From Adiantum capillus-veneris (Eukaryota > Streptophyta > Polypodiopsida > Polypodiales > Pteridaceae): a stretch of 64,000 bases of DNA. Position numbers and translations under genes: made by a program. The notes beneath the pieces were generated by a model. That model saw only the letters and a list, made by a program, of their open reading frames with translations. It was not told where the DNA came from and did no database searches. Location: contig CM043952.1 of assembly GCA_014529385.2 (NCBI GenBank), positions 53,214,119 through 53,278,118 of the forward strand. Direction: 5' to 3'. Shown here piece by piece: positions 23,969-36,449 of this stretch. Numbering within the stretch: position 1 is the first letter of the stretch; each line of letters opens with the position of its first letter.

Positions 23969-25260
23969 CTAAGCCATTTTCATTTTGCAAAACTTGGTAG
24001 GTGTGATCTCATTGACACACATATCTAAGATGGCCAAATTTTGAGTCCACTCCAAGGTTTTCATTCTTTCAAGAAAAGCTTCAAGTATATAGTCAGAATC
24101 TTCAAATGGTCTCTCTCTCTCTCTCTTGTGCTCATCTTTGAAATAACTTTCACAACTTGAAGCGCCACACATCCACATGTGAGACTTAGAGTTCAACCAC
24201 GTAGGTACCTCAGACTCTGTAGGTAGTGGTTGTAGAGTCAAAATCATCTACGGGTGTTCTTTGTACATCTTTGATGCTATGGTTGCATAAATTGATGCAG
24301 GTGGTAGTGCCTCCATGTGGCACAAATAGATATAATAATAACCCTAGTCTTGAACCATCTTTCATTGGCACATGAATGGCCTTCCTATAATAACATCATA
24401 GTTATTTTTGGTACCAAAATCTGTTATTGGAAATGTATGTTCATACTCAATTCCACTAGAAGCCATTACAACTTGAGTCTAGGATACCCAAAGGCTTGAA
24501 ATATAGCCATCAGCTAGCTCCAATTTCATCTGTGTTCTTCCAAGGGTAGGTTTTTTCCATTTCTCCCAAACCAGTTTAGTAAACCCCCACTCCATTGTCC
24601 AAGATCACAACTATTTCTACTCCTAGGTACTCTATGGGTAATGTGGTGTTCTCTTTCTCATCTTTGAAATAATCACCAACTTTGTTTATAAGAATTGACT
24701 TTGCATCCTTTTTGGGCTAGTTCCACTCTTCAATTTCTCAATTTAGAGTTTCAATTGGTTTTCTGATTCCCATTTTTCCACATCTATGGTCTGACTTTGA
24801 GTAGTTCAACCACCGTTAGTGTACATCTCACTAGAGTTGACATGAGTTCTTGCAACCCTTGAGAATCTATGATGGGCCTGAGGGTTCCTCATTGTGATGG
24901 TAGGATCATAACATAAGATTTTTCTTCGTGAGGTCCCACGCAAGAAGGAAACTCCCTAAAGATTTCCTCCCTACTATCCTCTAATTTCTCTATACCTTGC
25001 TCACCATACATCAATTGCAGGTCAAAATCCACCATGCCTTTGTCAAGGTTAACTTTAGCAATGCTTGCTAATTTTCATTCTTGATTCTCATCTCTAGCCT
25101 TTTTTACCATACCCCAAAGTTCTTTAGGCCAATTGTCTTTGACTTCTGGCATAGTACGCATCATTTGGTAAACAGAGTTATTTGCAGTGTTCTCTGCCAC
25201 TTGATTTGGCAAGTCTTTTTGACATGTGGTTGCTTGTTCTTCCCCTTGAAGGTGTTTCTC
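23969..25260 (-). pseudogene. Retroelement relic with retropepsin region
   Basis: Minus-strand reading from 25260 downwards gives a conserved-looking stretch (MVDFDLQLMYGEQGIEKLED, then EEIFREFPSCVGPHEEKSY). It is followed by a retropepsin-like unit at about 24660-24300: catalytic-type motif VILDNGVGV (DNG in place of DTG/DSG), LADGYIS, and the late hydrophobic motif YDVIIGRPF. A frameshift follows the active-site motif and at least two stops lie beyond VIIGRPF. Further downstream an acidic linker frame is open (24247-23969). This is the protease part of a gag-pol polyprotein. Its gag side is cut off by the copia element whose LTR starts at about 25263. Confidence 0.65.
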
Positions 25261-25262
25261 CT

Positions 25263-25488
25263 ATTGGAATGAGGGTTGCAAGAAAACACACACAGCTTGA
25301 AGAAGACAAAGAAGCTCAAGGCACACAATAGAGAGTGTATTACTTAGTGTGCTATGGAAAGATAGATAGCCCTTGAGTTAATGGACGTATAAACAATGCA
25401 CGGGGGGAAAACCTCCTAAAGAGGGGGAAAATGTCATAGCTGTCCTAAATGTGTTCACACACATCACTACCACATGTATATGGTAACA
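25263..25488 (-). repeat. Copia 3' LTR
   Basis: About 226 bp starting TGTTACCATATACATGTGG on the minus strand. It matches the copies at 29258-29402 and 29811-30039. Confidence 0.85.
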
Positions 25489-25564
25489 AATCCCCCCTGG
25501 AATGATGCGATGAACGAGAGCTAGCACATGAGTAAAGGGAAGTGGAATGCCCTAAGGATATTTA

Positions 25565-26090
25565 CTAGCCCACAAAGGGGAGTAAGCCCAAAGCTTTGCG
25601 GAAAGCCTCGAACTTCTCAGCAGACAATGCCTTTGTGAAAAGATCTGCAAGGTTGTCCTGTGTTGGCACATAAGCTAAGTTGATATCTCCTTCTGAGAGC
25701 CTCTCCCTGACATAGTGGTAATGCACCTCAATGTGCTTTGTGCGAGCATGAAAAATTGGGTTCCTTGCAATTGCCAATGTGCTCTGACTGTTAGTGTAGA
25801 TAGTGTTGGCAGTGTCATGTCCAACACCCAAATCAGCCATAAGGCATCTGAGCCACTCAATCGTAGCTGTGAAGACTTCTTGTCTCAGCCTCACAGCTAG
25901 AAGTGGCCATATTAGGTTGCTTCTTGCTCAACCATGATATACATGAACTGCCAACCAAGCATGAAACGAAAACCACTTGTGGACACTCATGTGTCAAAAC
26001 AATCAACCCAATCTGAATCCAAAAAATCATGTAAGTCTGGTGGCAATTATTCCATCTTGGGATAAAACAAGCCAAGATGTAAAGTGCCAC
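25565..26090 (-). pseudogene. Copia RNase H domain
   Basis: Two overlapping frames carry the typical copia order: WLSKKQPNMATSSCEAE (SSxEAEY-like), then TIYTNSQSTLAIARNPIFH, RTKHIEVHYHYVRE and VPTQDNLADLFTKAL. A frameshift lies near 25860-25890, so the domain is not continuous. Confidence 0.85.
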
Positions 26091-26452
26091 TCAAGTAGTG
26101 TAAAATCCTCTTGACATCCTGCCAATGCTTAGACCCTAGGCTATGCATAAATCTGTTGAGATGTGAGACTGCAAACTGAATATCTAGCCTCGTACTACAT
26201 ACATAAATGAGGCATCCCCAATAGCAGTTTGGTAAAGAGTGACATTTGCAGGATCACCAGCATCATGAAGATTCAATTACAAACTTGTTTCCATGGGAGT
26301 GGCAATAGGTTTGCAATCCTCAAGTCCAAATTTACATAGTAATGTCTCTATGTAACTTTTCTGACACAAGGCAATACCACCATCACATTGCTTAAATTGT
26401 ATACCCAAGTAATGATGCAACAGCCCCAAATCTTTCATCTTGAAAGTAGCAT

Positions 26453-27000
26453 TCAAATCAGCCTTAAATTCAGAAATATGTCTCTCATTAGCAAATCATC
26501 TACATAAAGAACCACAATGAGAAGTACATCACCTTCACGCTTTACATACAATGTGCTTTCTATTGGACTATTACGAAAGCCTCGTTTGACCAAATGAGTG
26601 TTAGCCTTCTCATACCAAGCACGAGGAGATTGCTTCAACCCATACAAAGCTTTGTTACATTTGCACACCTTATCCTCTTGTCCTTTTTTTACAAAACCAC
26701 GAGGCTGCGTTACATAAACTTTCTCAAATATGTCACCATTCAAGAAAGAAGTAACAATGTCTGACTGATGTACATCCCAACCAACATGATCTGCCAATGC
26801 ACATAGAAAACGCACAGTAGTCATACGACAAGTGGGAGAAAAAGTCTCTTCATAATCTATGCCTTTTTGTTGTGCATAACCCTTTGCAACAAGTTGAGCC
26901 TTATAGCGATCAATCTCACCATCCGCCTTGCGTTTTAACTTGTAAACCCACTTTGTACCGATGACCTTTTGCCAAGAGGCAAATCACATAAAGTCCATGT
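26453..27000 (-). pseudogene. Copia reverse transcriptase
   Basis: The frame at 26824-26453 reads VHQSDIVTSFLNGDIFEKVY, QPRGFVKKGQEDKVC, ALYGLKQSPRAWYEK and the active-site box VVLYVDDLL. The first catalytic Asp lies in VHQSDI, usually VxQMDVKTAF. The upstream part (W-V-Y-K-K-type sequence near 26945) is readable only across stops. The enzyme would copy element RNA into DNA. Confidence 0.88.
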
Positions 27001-27794
27001 GTCATTTTCTATAAGTTCATCATATTCTAATTGCATAGCAGCCATCCAATTTTTTGAATTTTTTGATTCATCAAAAGACAGAGGTTCCTCAACATCATGT
27101 AAGCTAGACATAGCCAAAGCATAACAATCTGATGCATAAGATGCATGGAAAGAGCCTGAACGAGTACGACTAGACAAAGGTGCATCCAATTTACTGTCAC
27201 AAATGTATGCACAACCATTTTGGCATACCTCTAGCCTGCTCATTTTCATCCCTTTCCTCATCAAGTATATCATGTACATCTACATTAGTAATAGGCTGAT
27301 CTGTAACATTTTTAGAAACCCCCATAGATTGTACATTTTCCTCATTGGAGTTTACATTCGTACTTCCACCATTAAAAAGAGGAAACAAAGTGTCATAAAT
27401 GTCATGTGAGCTTACATTATTGTCTCTAGTACATGACAACAAGGGCTAAACAGAATCTTCCACAAACACAACATCCCGTGAAACTAGAATACGCTTTGTT
27501 TGTGGATGATACAACCTATAATTTTTTCTTTCAACATTATAACAAAAAAAATACATTTGACAGCCTTATCATCCAATTTTCTGTGTTGTGTTTGTGGCAC
27601 CAAAGCATATGCCAAACAGCCAAAAACACGCATGTGCTCAATTGAAGGCTTTCGATCATGCCATGCTTCATATTGAAAAATAGACTACAAAGATTTTGTA
27701 GGACACCTGTTTAGTACATAGGTGGCACACATGATGGCCTCAAGCAAAAAAGAATGCGGAAAAGCTTGACTTTTGACCATACATCGTGTCATTT

Positions 27795-28400
27795 CTATAA
27801 GTGACGTTTTTCCCTGTCATCAACACAATTTTCATGAGGCGTATAAGGCACTATACATTGGTGTTTTATCCCATGACTAGCCAGAAATGCATTAAATTCA
27901 TGAGACGTATACTCCCCCCCTCGATCGGAACGGAGGGTGCCCATAGTACATTTTGAGACATTTTTAGCCATAGCCAGAAATTCTTTGAAGCACATACTAC
28001 TTCGGACTTCGCTTTAAGCGGAAATACCCATGCATGCCTAGAGTAATCATCAATAGAATTCATAAAGTAAAGGTAATTTCCCAAGGATGGAGTTTGCATG
28101 GGTCCACAAACATCACTATGCAAAATCTGTAACCTGCATGTGGCCCGAACTGAACCATCACTATGCACAAGCTGCAACCTGCATGTGGCCCTAACTGACC
28201 ATCCTTTGGAAACTTAGAACATTGCATCTTATCCAAAATACAACCTTCACAAATGTGTTTGACATGTGCTTCAAGAGACGGCAAAGAAGACACCATATCA
28301 GATTTCTGCAAACGCAGCAAACTGGCAAAATCCAGTTGACCAAAATGTGCATACCAAAGTTTTTGTCATCCAAAATAGCCTTTAAATCCAAAATTACATT
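27795..28400 (-). pseudogene. Copia integrase with an internal 45-bp duplication
   Basis: The zinc-binding end (HVKHICEGCILDKMQCSKF) is near 28270-28200. The catalytic core follows: LQILHSDVCGPMQTPSLG, NSIDDYSRHAWVFPLKAKS, LRSDRGGEYTSHEFNAFLAS and QCIVPYTPHEN. Between the two parts a 45-bp direct duplication (28111-28200) repeats the CATCACTATGCA block. A frameshift at about 27960-27990 splits the core. In intact elements this protein inserts the DNA copy. Confidence 0.85.
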
Positions 28401-28409
28401 TTCAAAATT

Positions 28410-29254
28410 CTACCCACACTTGTCATACAAAGTGAGCTTATATAGCCCATGGCATAAAATGCTAGATGCAGCAATTTCATCGCCGAAATTGAGATCATGT
28501 ATTGTACATCTATCATCCACAAATTTGACTACAAGACCAAGTCTAGCAAGTGCAGACACAGACAAAAGATTCTTCTTGATCCCAGGTACATAAAGTGCAT
28601 CAACAAGTGTGAAAGAATTGCCATTTGTAGTAGTAATCATAATCTTTCCAACTCCCTAAACCGGATAAGAGGCATTGTTGGCACAAGTGATTGAATTCCC
28701 ATGAGGGGCAACTCGAGAGAGGTGAACAAATCATGATGTGAGGTAATGTGCTTTGTAGCAACACTATCAAAATACCACACATGTGAATCTGCAGTAATTG
28801 ACAGCCATGCATCATGGGCAGCACGATTATAGGTACACTCTGCACTAAAAGCCCATTTCGCGTCAACATCAGCATCACAGTCTCCTTTCACTGCAGACTC
28901 AACAATAGCTGCATTTGTAGTGAAACCATCATTTGCAGTGGAACCACCCTCTTTCTTCTTAGCCTCTTTGGCCTTCAACTTAGGACACTACTTGATCAAG
29001 TGATCATTAGCTTTACAATAACAGCAATGCATCTTTTTTTTGCCCTTATCACCAAAATTTCCATACGAATTGCTGCCAGAAAAAGCATTAGGAACAGGTG
29101 ATTTTCCACTCGCACAAGAACCATAAGAAGTGGCTGCATTGCTGTTACCACCCTTTCTTTGAGCAAAATAAAAGCATGTTCAACTGCATGTTGTCTAGTC
29201 CTTTTTTTTTTGGAAAGTGACTCTTGCAACAGCAATGTGCATAATGCATCAAAC
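28410..29254 (-). pseudogene. Copia gag tail, zinc knuckle and protease
   Basis: From high to low coordinates: a gag stretch (VKFDALCTLLLQESL, near 29254-29200), a CCHC zinc knuckle at about 29030-28985 with a stop codon inside it, and a linker. The protease (28978-28637) has the motif WYFDSVATKHITSHHDLF, where the catalytic DSGA has become DSVA. The gag-pre-integrase region follows (LVDALYVPGIKKNLLSVSAL, 28640-28410). Confidence 0.82.
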
Positions 29255-29257
29255 TTG

Positions 29258-29402
29258 ACAGTGTGATATGGAAAGATGGATAGCCCTAGAATGAATGGAC
29301 GTATATACAATGCACCAGGGGAAAAACCTCCTAACAAGGAAAAAAATGCCGCGGCGGTCCTAAGTGTGTTCACACACATCACTACCACATGTATATGGTA
29401 AC
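29258..29402 (-). repeat. Copia 5' LTR remnant
   Basis: The first ~145 bp of the LTR (minus sense). It ends abruptly within the LTR and continues into gag sequence. Confidence 0.8.
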
Positions 29403-29585
29403 ATCGCCTAGTTGTAGAAGCCTATCTAGAAGATAAGTGCATATGTGGCATACTATCTACAATGGTATCCTAGATATTATGGCAACATCATCCTATGTGT
29501 AACTATTTATAAATGATGCCTATGTTGTACATATCTTATGCTAAGGTAGTATTTGCATTTTGTATCTTGAGTCTACTTTATTAAA

Positions 29586-29698
<113 letters not shown>

Positions 29699-29797
29699 CT
29701 ATGGCAAACTTCTCCTTCAAGCTTCCTTGATCCCTTACACACTAAATTCAACACAAGTTCTATACTTAGTTTTTTTTTACTCCACTTGGGCCACATT

Positions 29798-30039
29798 GTT
29801 TGATACCATTTATTGGAAGTAGGGTTGCAGGGAAACGCACACATCTTGGAGAAGTTGAAGGAAGCTCAAGGCACACAACGCAAAGTAGAATTACTTAGTG
29901 TCTTATGGAAAGATAAGATAGCCCTAGAGTGATGGGCGTATATACAATGCACGGGGGAAAACCTCCTAGTGAGGAAAAAAATGCCTCCATGTTTCTAAGT
30001 GTTGTTCACACGCATCACTACCACATGTATGTGGTAACA
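29798..30039 (-). repeat. Second copia-family LTR with primer binding site
   Basis: LTR of about 229 bp (30039-29811 on the minus strand) starting TGTTACCACATACATGTGG. It is followed by ATGGTATCAAAC (29809-29798), an initiator tRNA-Met type primer site. It is therefore the 5' LTR of another element of the same family. Its body after the leader (29797-29403) is missing, replaced by the copia element next door. Confidence 0.83.
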
Positions 30040-30136
30040 TGGAGCACGCAAACGACAAGTGACAGCCACAAGGTGATTTGTTCTTCACTTGCAAGAGACA
30101 TTCTACTACACTCATTTGCTAACACTTATCTTGTTG

Positions 30137-31000
30137 GTTGCCAGAAAATTAATTCAAGACGCATGCGACAAAAGAAGCCAAGATGATCAAGTCAACCTTC
30201 TCTCTTGATACCCATGATGTGATTTCTATCTTACATTCACTTGGGGGGAAGCACATTAGGGATGCATTCACCAAGGAGCTTATGCACAAACTAGAAAATG
30301 TGATTGGAAAAGATGACGTGCAATAAGCTTGTGATGAGGCTCGGATCAGCACCAAAGCCTACAAGGCTATTTTTCAACTACTAAAGGATGCCTTGCGAGA
30401 GCATGGCATCATGGAGAACATTTTCCGTTCCACAAAAGGTCAACCTTGCAAAGAAGGCCACAAAAAAGGATGTGTTTTCCCGCATTGGGGCATACCTACA
30501 CATTGAGGACACAATGCTAGCTTCATGTTATGCTTCATGCACACCAAATGCAAGGGGAAAAGGTAGGTAAACCTCCGTGTCACTCTAATGAATGAAGCAC
30601 CATTGAAAACCAAGTGACGGGATTCAATCTATCCATTTCTCACCCCGTCTTTTAGTGTACAATCAAAGAAAGGCATTTGGTGGCTAGGTGCTATTGAGGT
30701 GCCCAAAGAGACCAATGGAGCACACTTTCATGGATTTTTGAGAGAACTCCATGGATTTTAGAAGTAATACACTCCCAACTTGCAGGTGAGAAGTTGAAGG
30801 TTGAAGGTTTTGGTAACTTTGATGTGGAGTGGCACCTAAGCGGGGACGTGAAGACCATCAAGTGTTTGCTTGGCTACAAACACGCGGCTTCGTCACTCTA
30901 TCCTTCTCCATTTTGCAATCAAGAATACAAATCTAATTTAAAAAAAGCACAAAGGAATCTCCAAAGGGCAGTTTAATGCTTCCATGGCAAGAGGATGGAT
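30137..31000 (+). pseudogene. Relic of an uncharacterised transposon-like protein
   Basis: Broken plus-strand frames read MIKSTFSLDTHDVISILHSL, KAYKAIFQLLKDALREHGIM and, at 30794-30976, VEGFGNFDVEWHLSGDVKTI followed by GYKHAASSLYPSPFC. The pattern ExHLSGD...KCL...PCPFC resembles repeat-encoded proteins I recall from plants and invertebrates, but I cannot name the family. Several stops separate the pieces. Confidence 0.4.
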
Positions 31001-33605
31001 ATAAAGCATTTGACAAATTTGATGTCGGAGATGAAGAAAGCAAGGAATGTGAGGTCCCCACCCCGTTACCATATCCATTTGGAAAAAGGAGGTTACCTGA
31101 CAGGTTGCTAGGCCCTAATCAATTGAGAAAAGCATAGTCAAAGAGAAAAGATTTCTAATGGACAGACTCTCGTCACCGAGTAACTTGAGTCCGAGCCATT
31201 GAAAGGGTTCCTAGCCCTGTCTCGCAAGGAAATCATGAACTAACACAATAAATCTAACGTTCCTAATTCTCACCTTCCAAAAGAGAGAAACCCCAAATGT
31301 CTTTTTCCCCATAATTTTTAGAGACACATGCAATTGGGACTTCTCAACTCTTGGCACAATGAGTCTCTAGTTTTGCTTCTTCTATCAATGAGAAGCAGAG
31401 AGTTTCTCGACTAATCGAGACCACCCATCCTTGACTGGCAACCTGAGCCCGTCCCCACTTTCCAAACCACACTCACACTTTTTATCTTGTTTTCTAATTA
31501 CTACAACATGATTGTTCATACACAAAGTTCCTTTTTATGGTTTCCATCACAAGTTCGTTAAGACACAACCCTTCAAGCGAGATCAAAGCGGCACCAAAAC
31601 AATCTTTTCTAGAAGGAAAACAACATACGATCCTTCTTCATTAAAATCCCAACACCAATAGCTCAGTCCTCTCGGCAAGAGTTTATAGCTCCCGGTGCTT
31701 TTAGTTGCCCATACAACTAAATTATCCTGCAATCTGCACACAAACCCGCAAAGACTAACTTGCAACCTAGGCACAAACCCGCAAGTAATATCTTGCATTC
31801 AGGGCACAAACCCGCAAGATGTGTGCACCCATATGCACTGCTTTAGGGTTCACTCCACTAAGCCCTCCTCCCTAGATTTCAAAGGGAGTTTTGACTTTAT
31901 GGGTGAAAGCATGTATTGGTGGTACCACTATTTCATTTTTTGGTGGTTGGCTTAGCAGAAAGTAGGACACAGTAATTTTTTTGCAAATCTTATCAAAATT
32001 TTACGGACATGGAAATTTTGGATTCTCCTTGTCAAAATCTTTCCAATGATATACAACATGGTTGGTATGTTCATACGAGACACATGAAATTAGTATCCTG
32101 AAGTTGCTATCAAAGTAGAGTCCAAGACACCACTTTTTGGACCACCAATACATGCTTTAGCCCATATCAATATAGGATTTTTGAATGAAGAAGGTTCGAG
32201 AGTTTTCCTACTAGGTAAACATTTCTTTCCTGCTTCAGACAGTATATCCTCAAACAATCCTTCCATATTAACACAACTTAAAGAATTAACAAGGTCAATT
32301 GATGAGGTTTTGAATTGGGATTGACACAACGTTTAGGTAGTTTTCTCCTTCCTAATTACTCATGATGCATCGCACAAAAAAGAAGTTTCCTACCCGTTCA
32401 TGAGCAATAACATCACTTTGTGGGATAAGTGGCACATCCTCATTCATGGGGGTCTTTCCTTTGCCTTTAACATCACTGGTTCCGGCTTCGTGATCATGTG
32501 ATCCACCATAGCAAGTTCTCTTCGGTGCCATTCCTACTACTTACTTAACTAAACTTGAGAATTTGTAAGCTAAAGTATAAGAATCCCATGGAAGTAGGGT
32601 AAATGATTATAAGTGTTTTAATTCCAAAACATATATGGTTATTCCACACATCAAACCAAAAACATATGCTTGCTTAATCCTACCATAATCTTATGATAAA
32701 CATGCGTTATAACCCATACACTAATCTCATGATTAATCACTTATATCTACTTGCAAGAACAATCCATCATTTCAGTTGGACAAAATTCTTGAATATGATT
32801 AGCTAATTCATGCAAGCATCTAGGTTACTCTGCTAACAAAAACAATCTCTAAGGTTGCGAGAAGCCGGTGTGGCTTAAAAACACAAGAAAATGCCCACGA
32901 ACACTAGGCAGGGTAGCCGGGGAAAGGGCTCATCATAGGCACAAGAGCAGCAATTGTGGTAGCATCAGGAAGGGGAGCAGACACCACGTCAAATATTTAA
33001 GCAACATGCCCAACGATGGTGAGAAGAAGAATTAGAATCGTCATCCGCACGTGATAGGGAATAGTCACCATGCCAACAATCGCAAGCAGGACCATCTAGA
33101 GCTCAAGTGGTGCATACAGATAGTGAGGTAGAGATAGGGTCACCGTGGCAGCTGCTGCGATACCCTACACACCCGGTACCAGTAGAAAGAAAGACACTAC
33201 CCCGTGGGCAAGGAGCTCTCTCTACAATAGAAGATCGGGGGGCAAGGGAGAGGAGGACGATGAGGAGCTGGAGGAGGCACCACTATGAGTGTCGAAGCAT
33301 GTTAATTGCCACAAATTAAAAAAATTTAAGAAGCCCAAGTGTCGTCCACTAGTAAATGTGCAAGTACCCCTCCGACAACCTTAGCGTCATCGCAAAACAG
33401 CAAGGGGGTGAAAGCATGTTTAGGTGGTACCAAAAAGGAGTGTCTTGGACACCCCTTTGGAAGGACAGAGAGAGGGGTGTGGGAGGTTTAATATTAAACG
33501 TTGACTTGGGCCATTAAACGCTATTGAACATTCTCTTGCCACCACTTTTGCTTGACTTTGTAACGCTTGCTCAATGGGTCCCTCCCTCCCTAGAGTTTTC
33601 CTTGT
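31001..33605. other. Intergenic repeats, no gene seen
   Basis: No coherent reading frame. There is a 33-bp repeat (about 31737-31815, three units containing ACAAACCCGCAA, giving x-T-N-P-Q on the plus strand). There are also dispersed copies of a short module containing GCATGTATTGGTGGTACCA at about 31908, 32150 (inverted) and 33414. Confidence 0.45.
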
Positions 33606-33607
33606 GA

Positions 33608-34050
<443 letters not shown>

Positions 34051-34159
34051 ATGATCTCCTTTGATGGTCTTATTTGTTGTATCCTTACTCGTTCCACATG
34101 GAATCACATGATGTCCACAATGGCAGTACAGGAACCCTATATCTTCCTTCATTGTCTAT

Positions 34160-36447
34160 TACACAACACACCCCAAGGGAACTTCTGTCGGGTCTACAAA
34201 ACTACTGGGCTAAAAAAAAGAGGGAACAAAGAAGCATTCACAATAGGATCGCACGAACGCATGAGGATGGTGACATTGATGAGCAAGAGGAAAAGAAAAT
34301 GTATAGAGCAGTTGCTAAGTGTTGGCATATTCAAACAAACGGGCTTTTTGAGGGTCTTCAAAAGAAGATTCTACAACAACTCCTCCTTCATCCAACGTTC
34401 TCAGTGTTGCAACCCACATTGAAACACTCCAGAGAGTCATTTTCTCTAACATTTGTCATAAATTTTCTGAGATGAAGACACCTCCTTCAAATAACGAGTT
34501 GTTTTTTAAACAGGCTACTGTCATGGCATGACTCAATGGAGTAAGTGGGGGTAACAATCAAATAAGCAATAGAGATGTCTCCAAGGCATTAGGACTTCAC
34601 CGAAGAAATGTCATTGCTATCAACTATTGGTTGCAACATGATGTGGAGGAGTGGGCATTTCCCTTTGACGCTTGTCACCGTCAACTGCATAGAGGAGGCA
34701 TCTTAACGACCACACTCAGAGAAATTGCATCTACTCAATTTGCCTCAGATATATCAGCCCAAACATCTTGGGAGTGTGTCATAATGCTTTACTTAGTGTT
34801 ATTTAGGTGCTTTACTATGGACTTGTAATCTTTTCAAAATTCATTTATAGCTTCAAGGTGCCTCCAATTGTTTTCATGTGTAAGGTAGTCCATTATAATA
34901 CTTAACCGTGCTATATAGTGCTTGATTGAGATTGGTAAATGATTCCAGTTGCTCATGATTTCCTATTAGTGCATCGAAGTACTTCCAAATGTCTCATAAT
35001 GATTCCAATTCCTTTAGGGTATTCCAAGTGCTTGGCAATCCATTCTTGTGTGTTATCTTGCCAAGTGCTTTTGAGTACCTCCATGTGTTGATTAGTGATC
35101 ATGACTGCTTCTTAGTGCTTTCAAAACCTTTCAAAGGATTCCAAGTACTTGGAAGTTCTTTCAAAAACTTTTGAGTGATTTCAAATGCTTCTTTCTAAGT
35201 GCTTCTAAGTTCTTTTTAATTCTTCTAAGTGCTTTCAAGTGCTTCCAATAGCTTCGAAATACTTCAGAGTGATTTCAAGAGCTCAATACAAACTTTGAGT
35301 GCTTCAAAGTGCTTCTAAAGAAATCCCTATGAGTGCTATCATGTACATTCGAGTGCTTCCAAGTTCATCCCAGTGCTTCCAAATGCTTCCCAATGCTTTG
35401 AGTGCTTTCAAATGCTTCCAAGTTTTCCCAGTGCTTCCTAGTGCTTTGAACGCTTCTAAGTGCTTTCAAATGCTTCCAAAAAAATTTGAATGCTTCCAAG
35501 TTCCTCCCAATGCTTCCTAGTGCTTCTAAATGCCTCTAAGTGCTTTGAAATGCTTCCAAAATATTTTGAATGCTTTGAGGGTCTGAAGCCATACTTTGTA
35601 TGCAAGTTGAAGGACCGCAACACTTACTGTTGTGAATACCATGTTCATCTTGTATACTTCAAGGAAAGATATGGGCTATATAGAATGTCATGCTTTTGCA
35701 GGTGCGCTGTTTGCAATTCCCGTGATGGAATAGCACAATGCACATCATCCAATGCCATATTTCCATGCTTAACATACCTAAGGAGACTTTATTGTGTCCA
35801 AAGCCCATTGATAGTGCTTATCACCGCAAAAAGTGTTCTTTTGGGAACATGCAAACATTGTGGCATTGATAGGTTGTCATTGTGTCCAAGGGAACAAAGT
35901 GATGATATGTCTAGGATGACTTTGAAGCTTTTTGATGACGTTCCTATGCAAAAAAATGGATGAGAAAGGTAACACAAAATCCCAAAAAGAACTCATGGTG
36001 TTGTAGGTCAGTCCGATGTGTTTTGTTTCCTTTCTTCAAAGAAAATTAATGAACTTCATCAAACACAACTATGTGTACAGATGGCAAGCTCAACAATTTA
36101 AGGAATATTTGGATAACTTTAGTGATGATGTAGTCGTGTTTGTAGTGAATTTTGCAGAGAACTACTCCTTTAAGGTGCAGAATGAGATTCATTCAATGCA
36201 TTGGTATTCAATGCAGGTCACAATTTTGGTTCACATTCCATACTTATGTGATGTGCTCAGTGCCATTCAAAAGATGAGTCACTTCGACATCTCTGATGAC
36301 AAAACACATGACACTTTGTTTGTGCAGAATTGTCTTCTTTTGCACAATGAGTGGCTAAAAATTCAAGGCCAAAGGTCAATGGAGGAGATGCACAAACAGA
36401 GAGCATGTGGAGGGGTGGGAGTACTTGCAATTACAACCGACAGTTAG
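34160..36447 (+). pseudogene. Relic of a DDE/RNase H-like transposase with zinc-binding clusters
   Basis: Fragments in order on the plus strand: a basic N-terminal part (LLSGLQNYWAKKKREQRSIH, about 34180-34470), a helix-turn-helix-like piece (RDVSKALGLHRRNVIAINY, about 34570), then 0.75 kb of degenerate repeats. A Cys-rich region follows (FEGLKPYFVCKLKDRNTYCC with CKHCG...CPRE, 35575-35960), then a core-like segment (VVVFVVNFAENYSFKVQNEI, HSMHWYSMQVTILVHI, 36016-36447). Phe-Ala-Glu-Asn followed by a QNExxSxHW motif recalls transposases found widely in plants and invertebrates. The expected first catalytic Asp is Asn here (VNFAEN). The C-terminal catalytic part is missing. It is clearly dead. 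Confidence 0.5.
34850..35585 (+). repeat. Degenerate AGTGCTTCCAAATGCTTCC array
   Basis: Over 700 bp are built from variants of a roughly 10-bp unit, AGTGCTTCCA / AATGCTTCCA. It splits the transposase-like relic, either as an intron-like spacer or as a later expansion. Confidence 0.8.
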
Positions 36448-36449
36448 GG

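Larger units (their letters stand above)
25263..29402 (-). mobile_element. Ty1-copia retrotransposon, degenerate
   Basis: On the minus strand the order is LTR remnant (29402-29258), gag tail, zinc knuckle, protease, integrase, RT, RNase H, polypurine tract (25500-25489, CCAGGGGGGATT) and 3' LTR (25488-25263). Integrase before RT defines copia. The 5' LTR is joined directly to gag codons, so its 3' part, the primer site and the gag start have been deleted. Candidate target duplications are GGCGA and GGAGA, a 4/5 match, so the ends are likely but not proven. Stops and frameshifts in every domain make it inactive. Confidence 0.88.
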
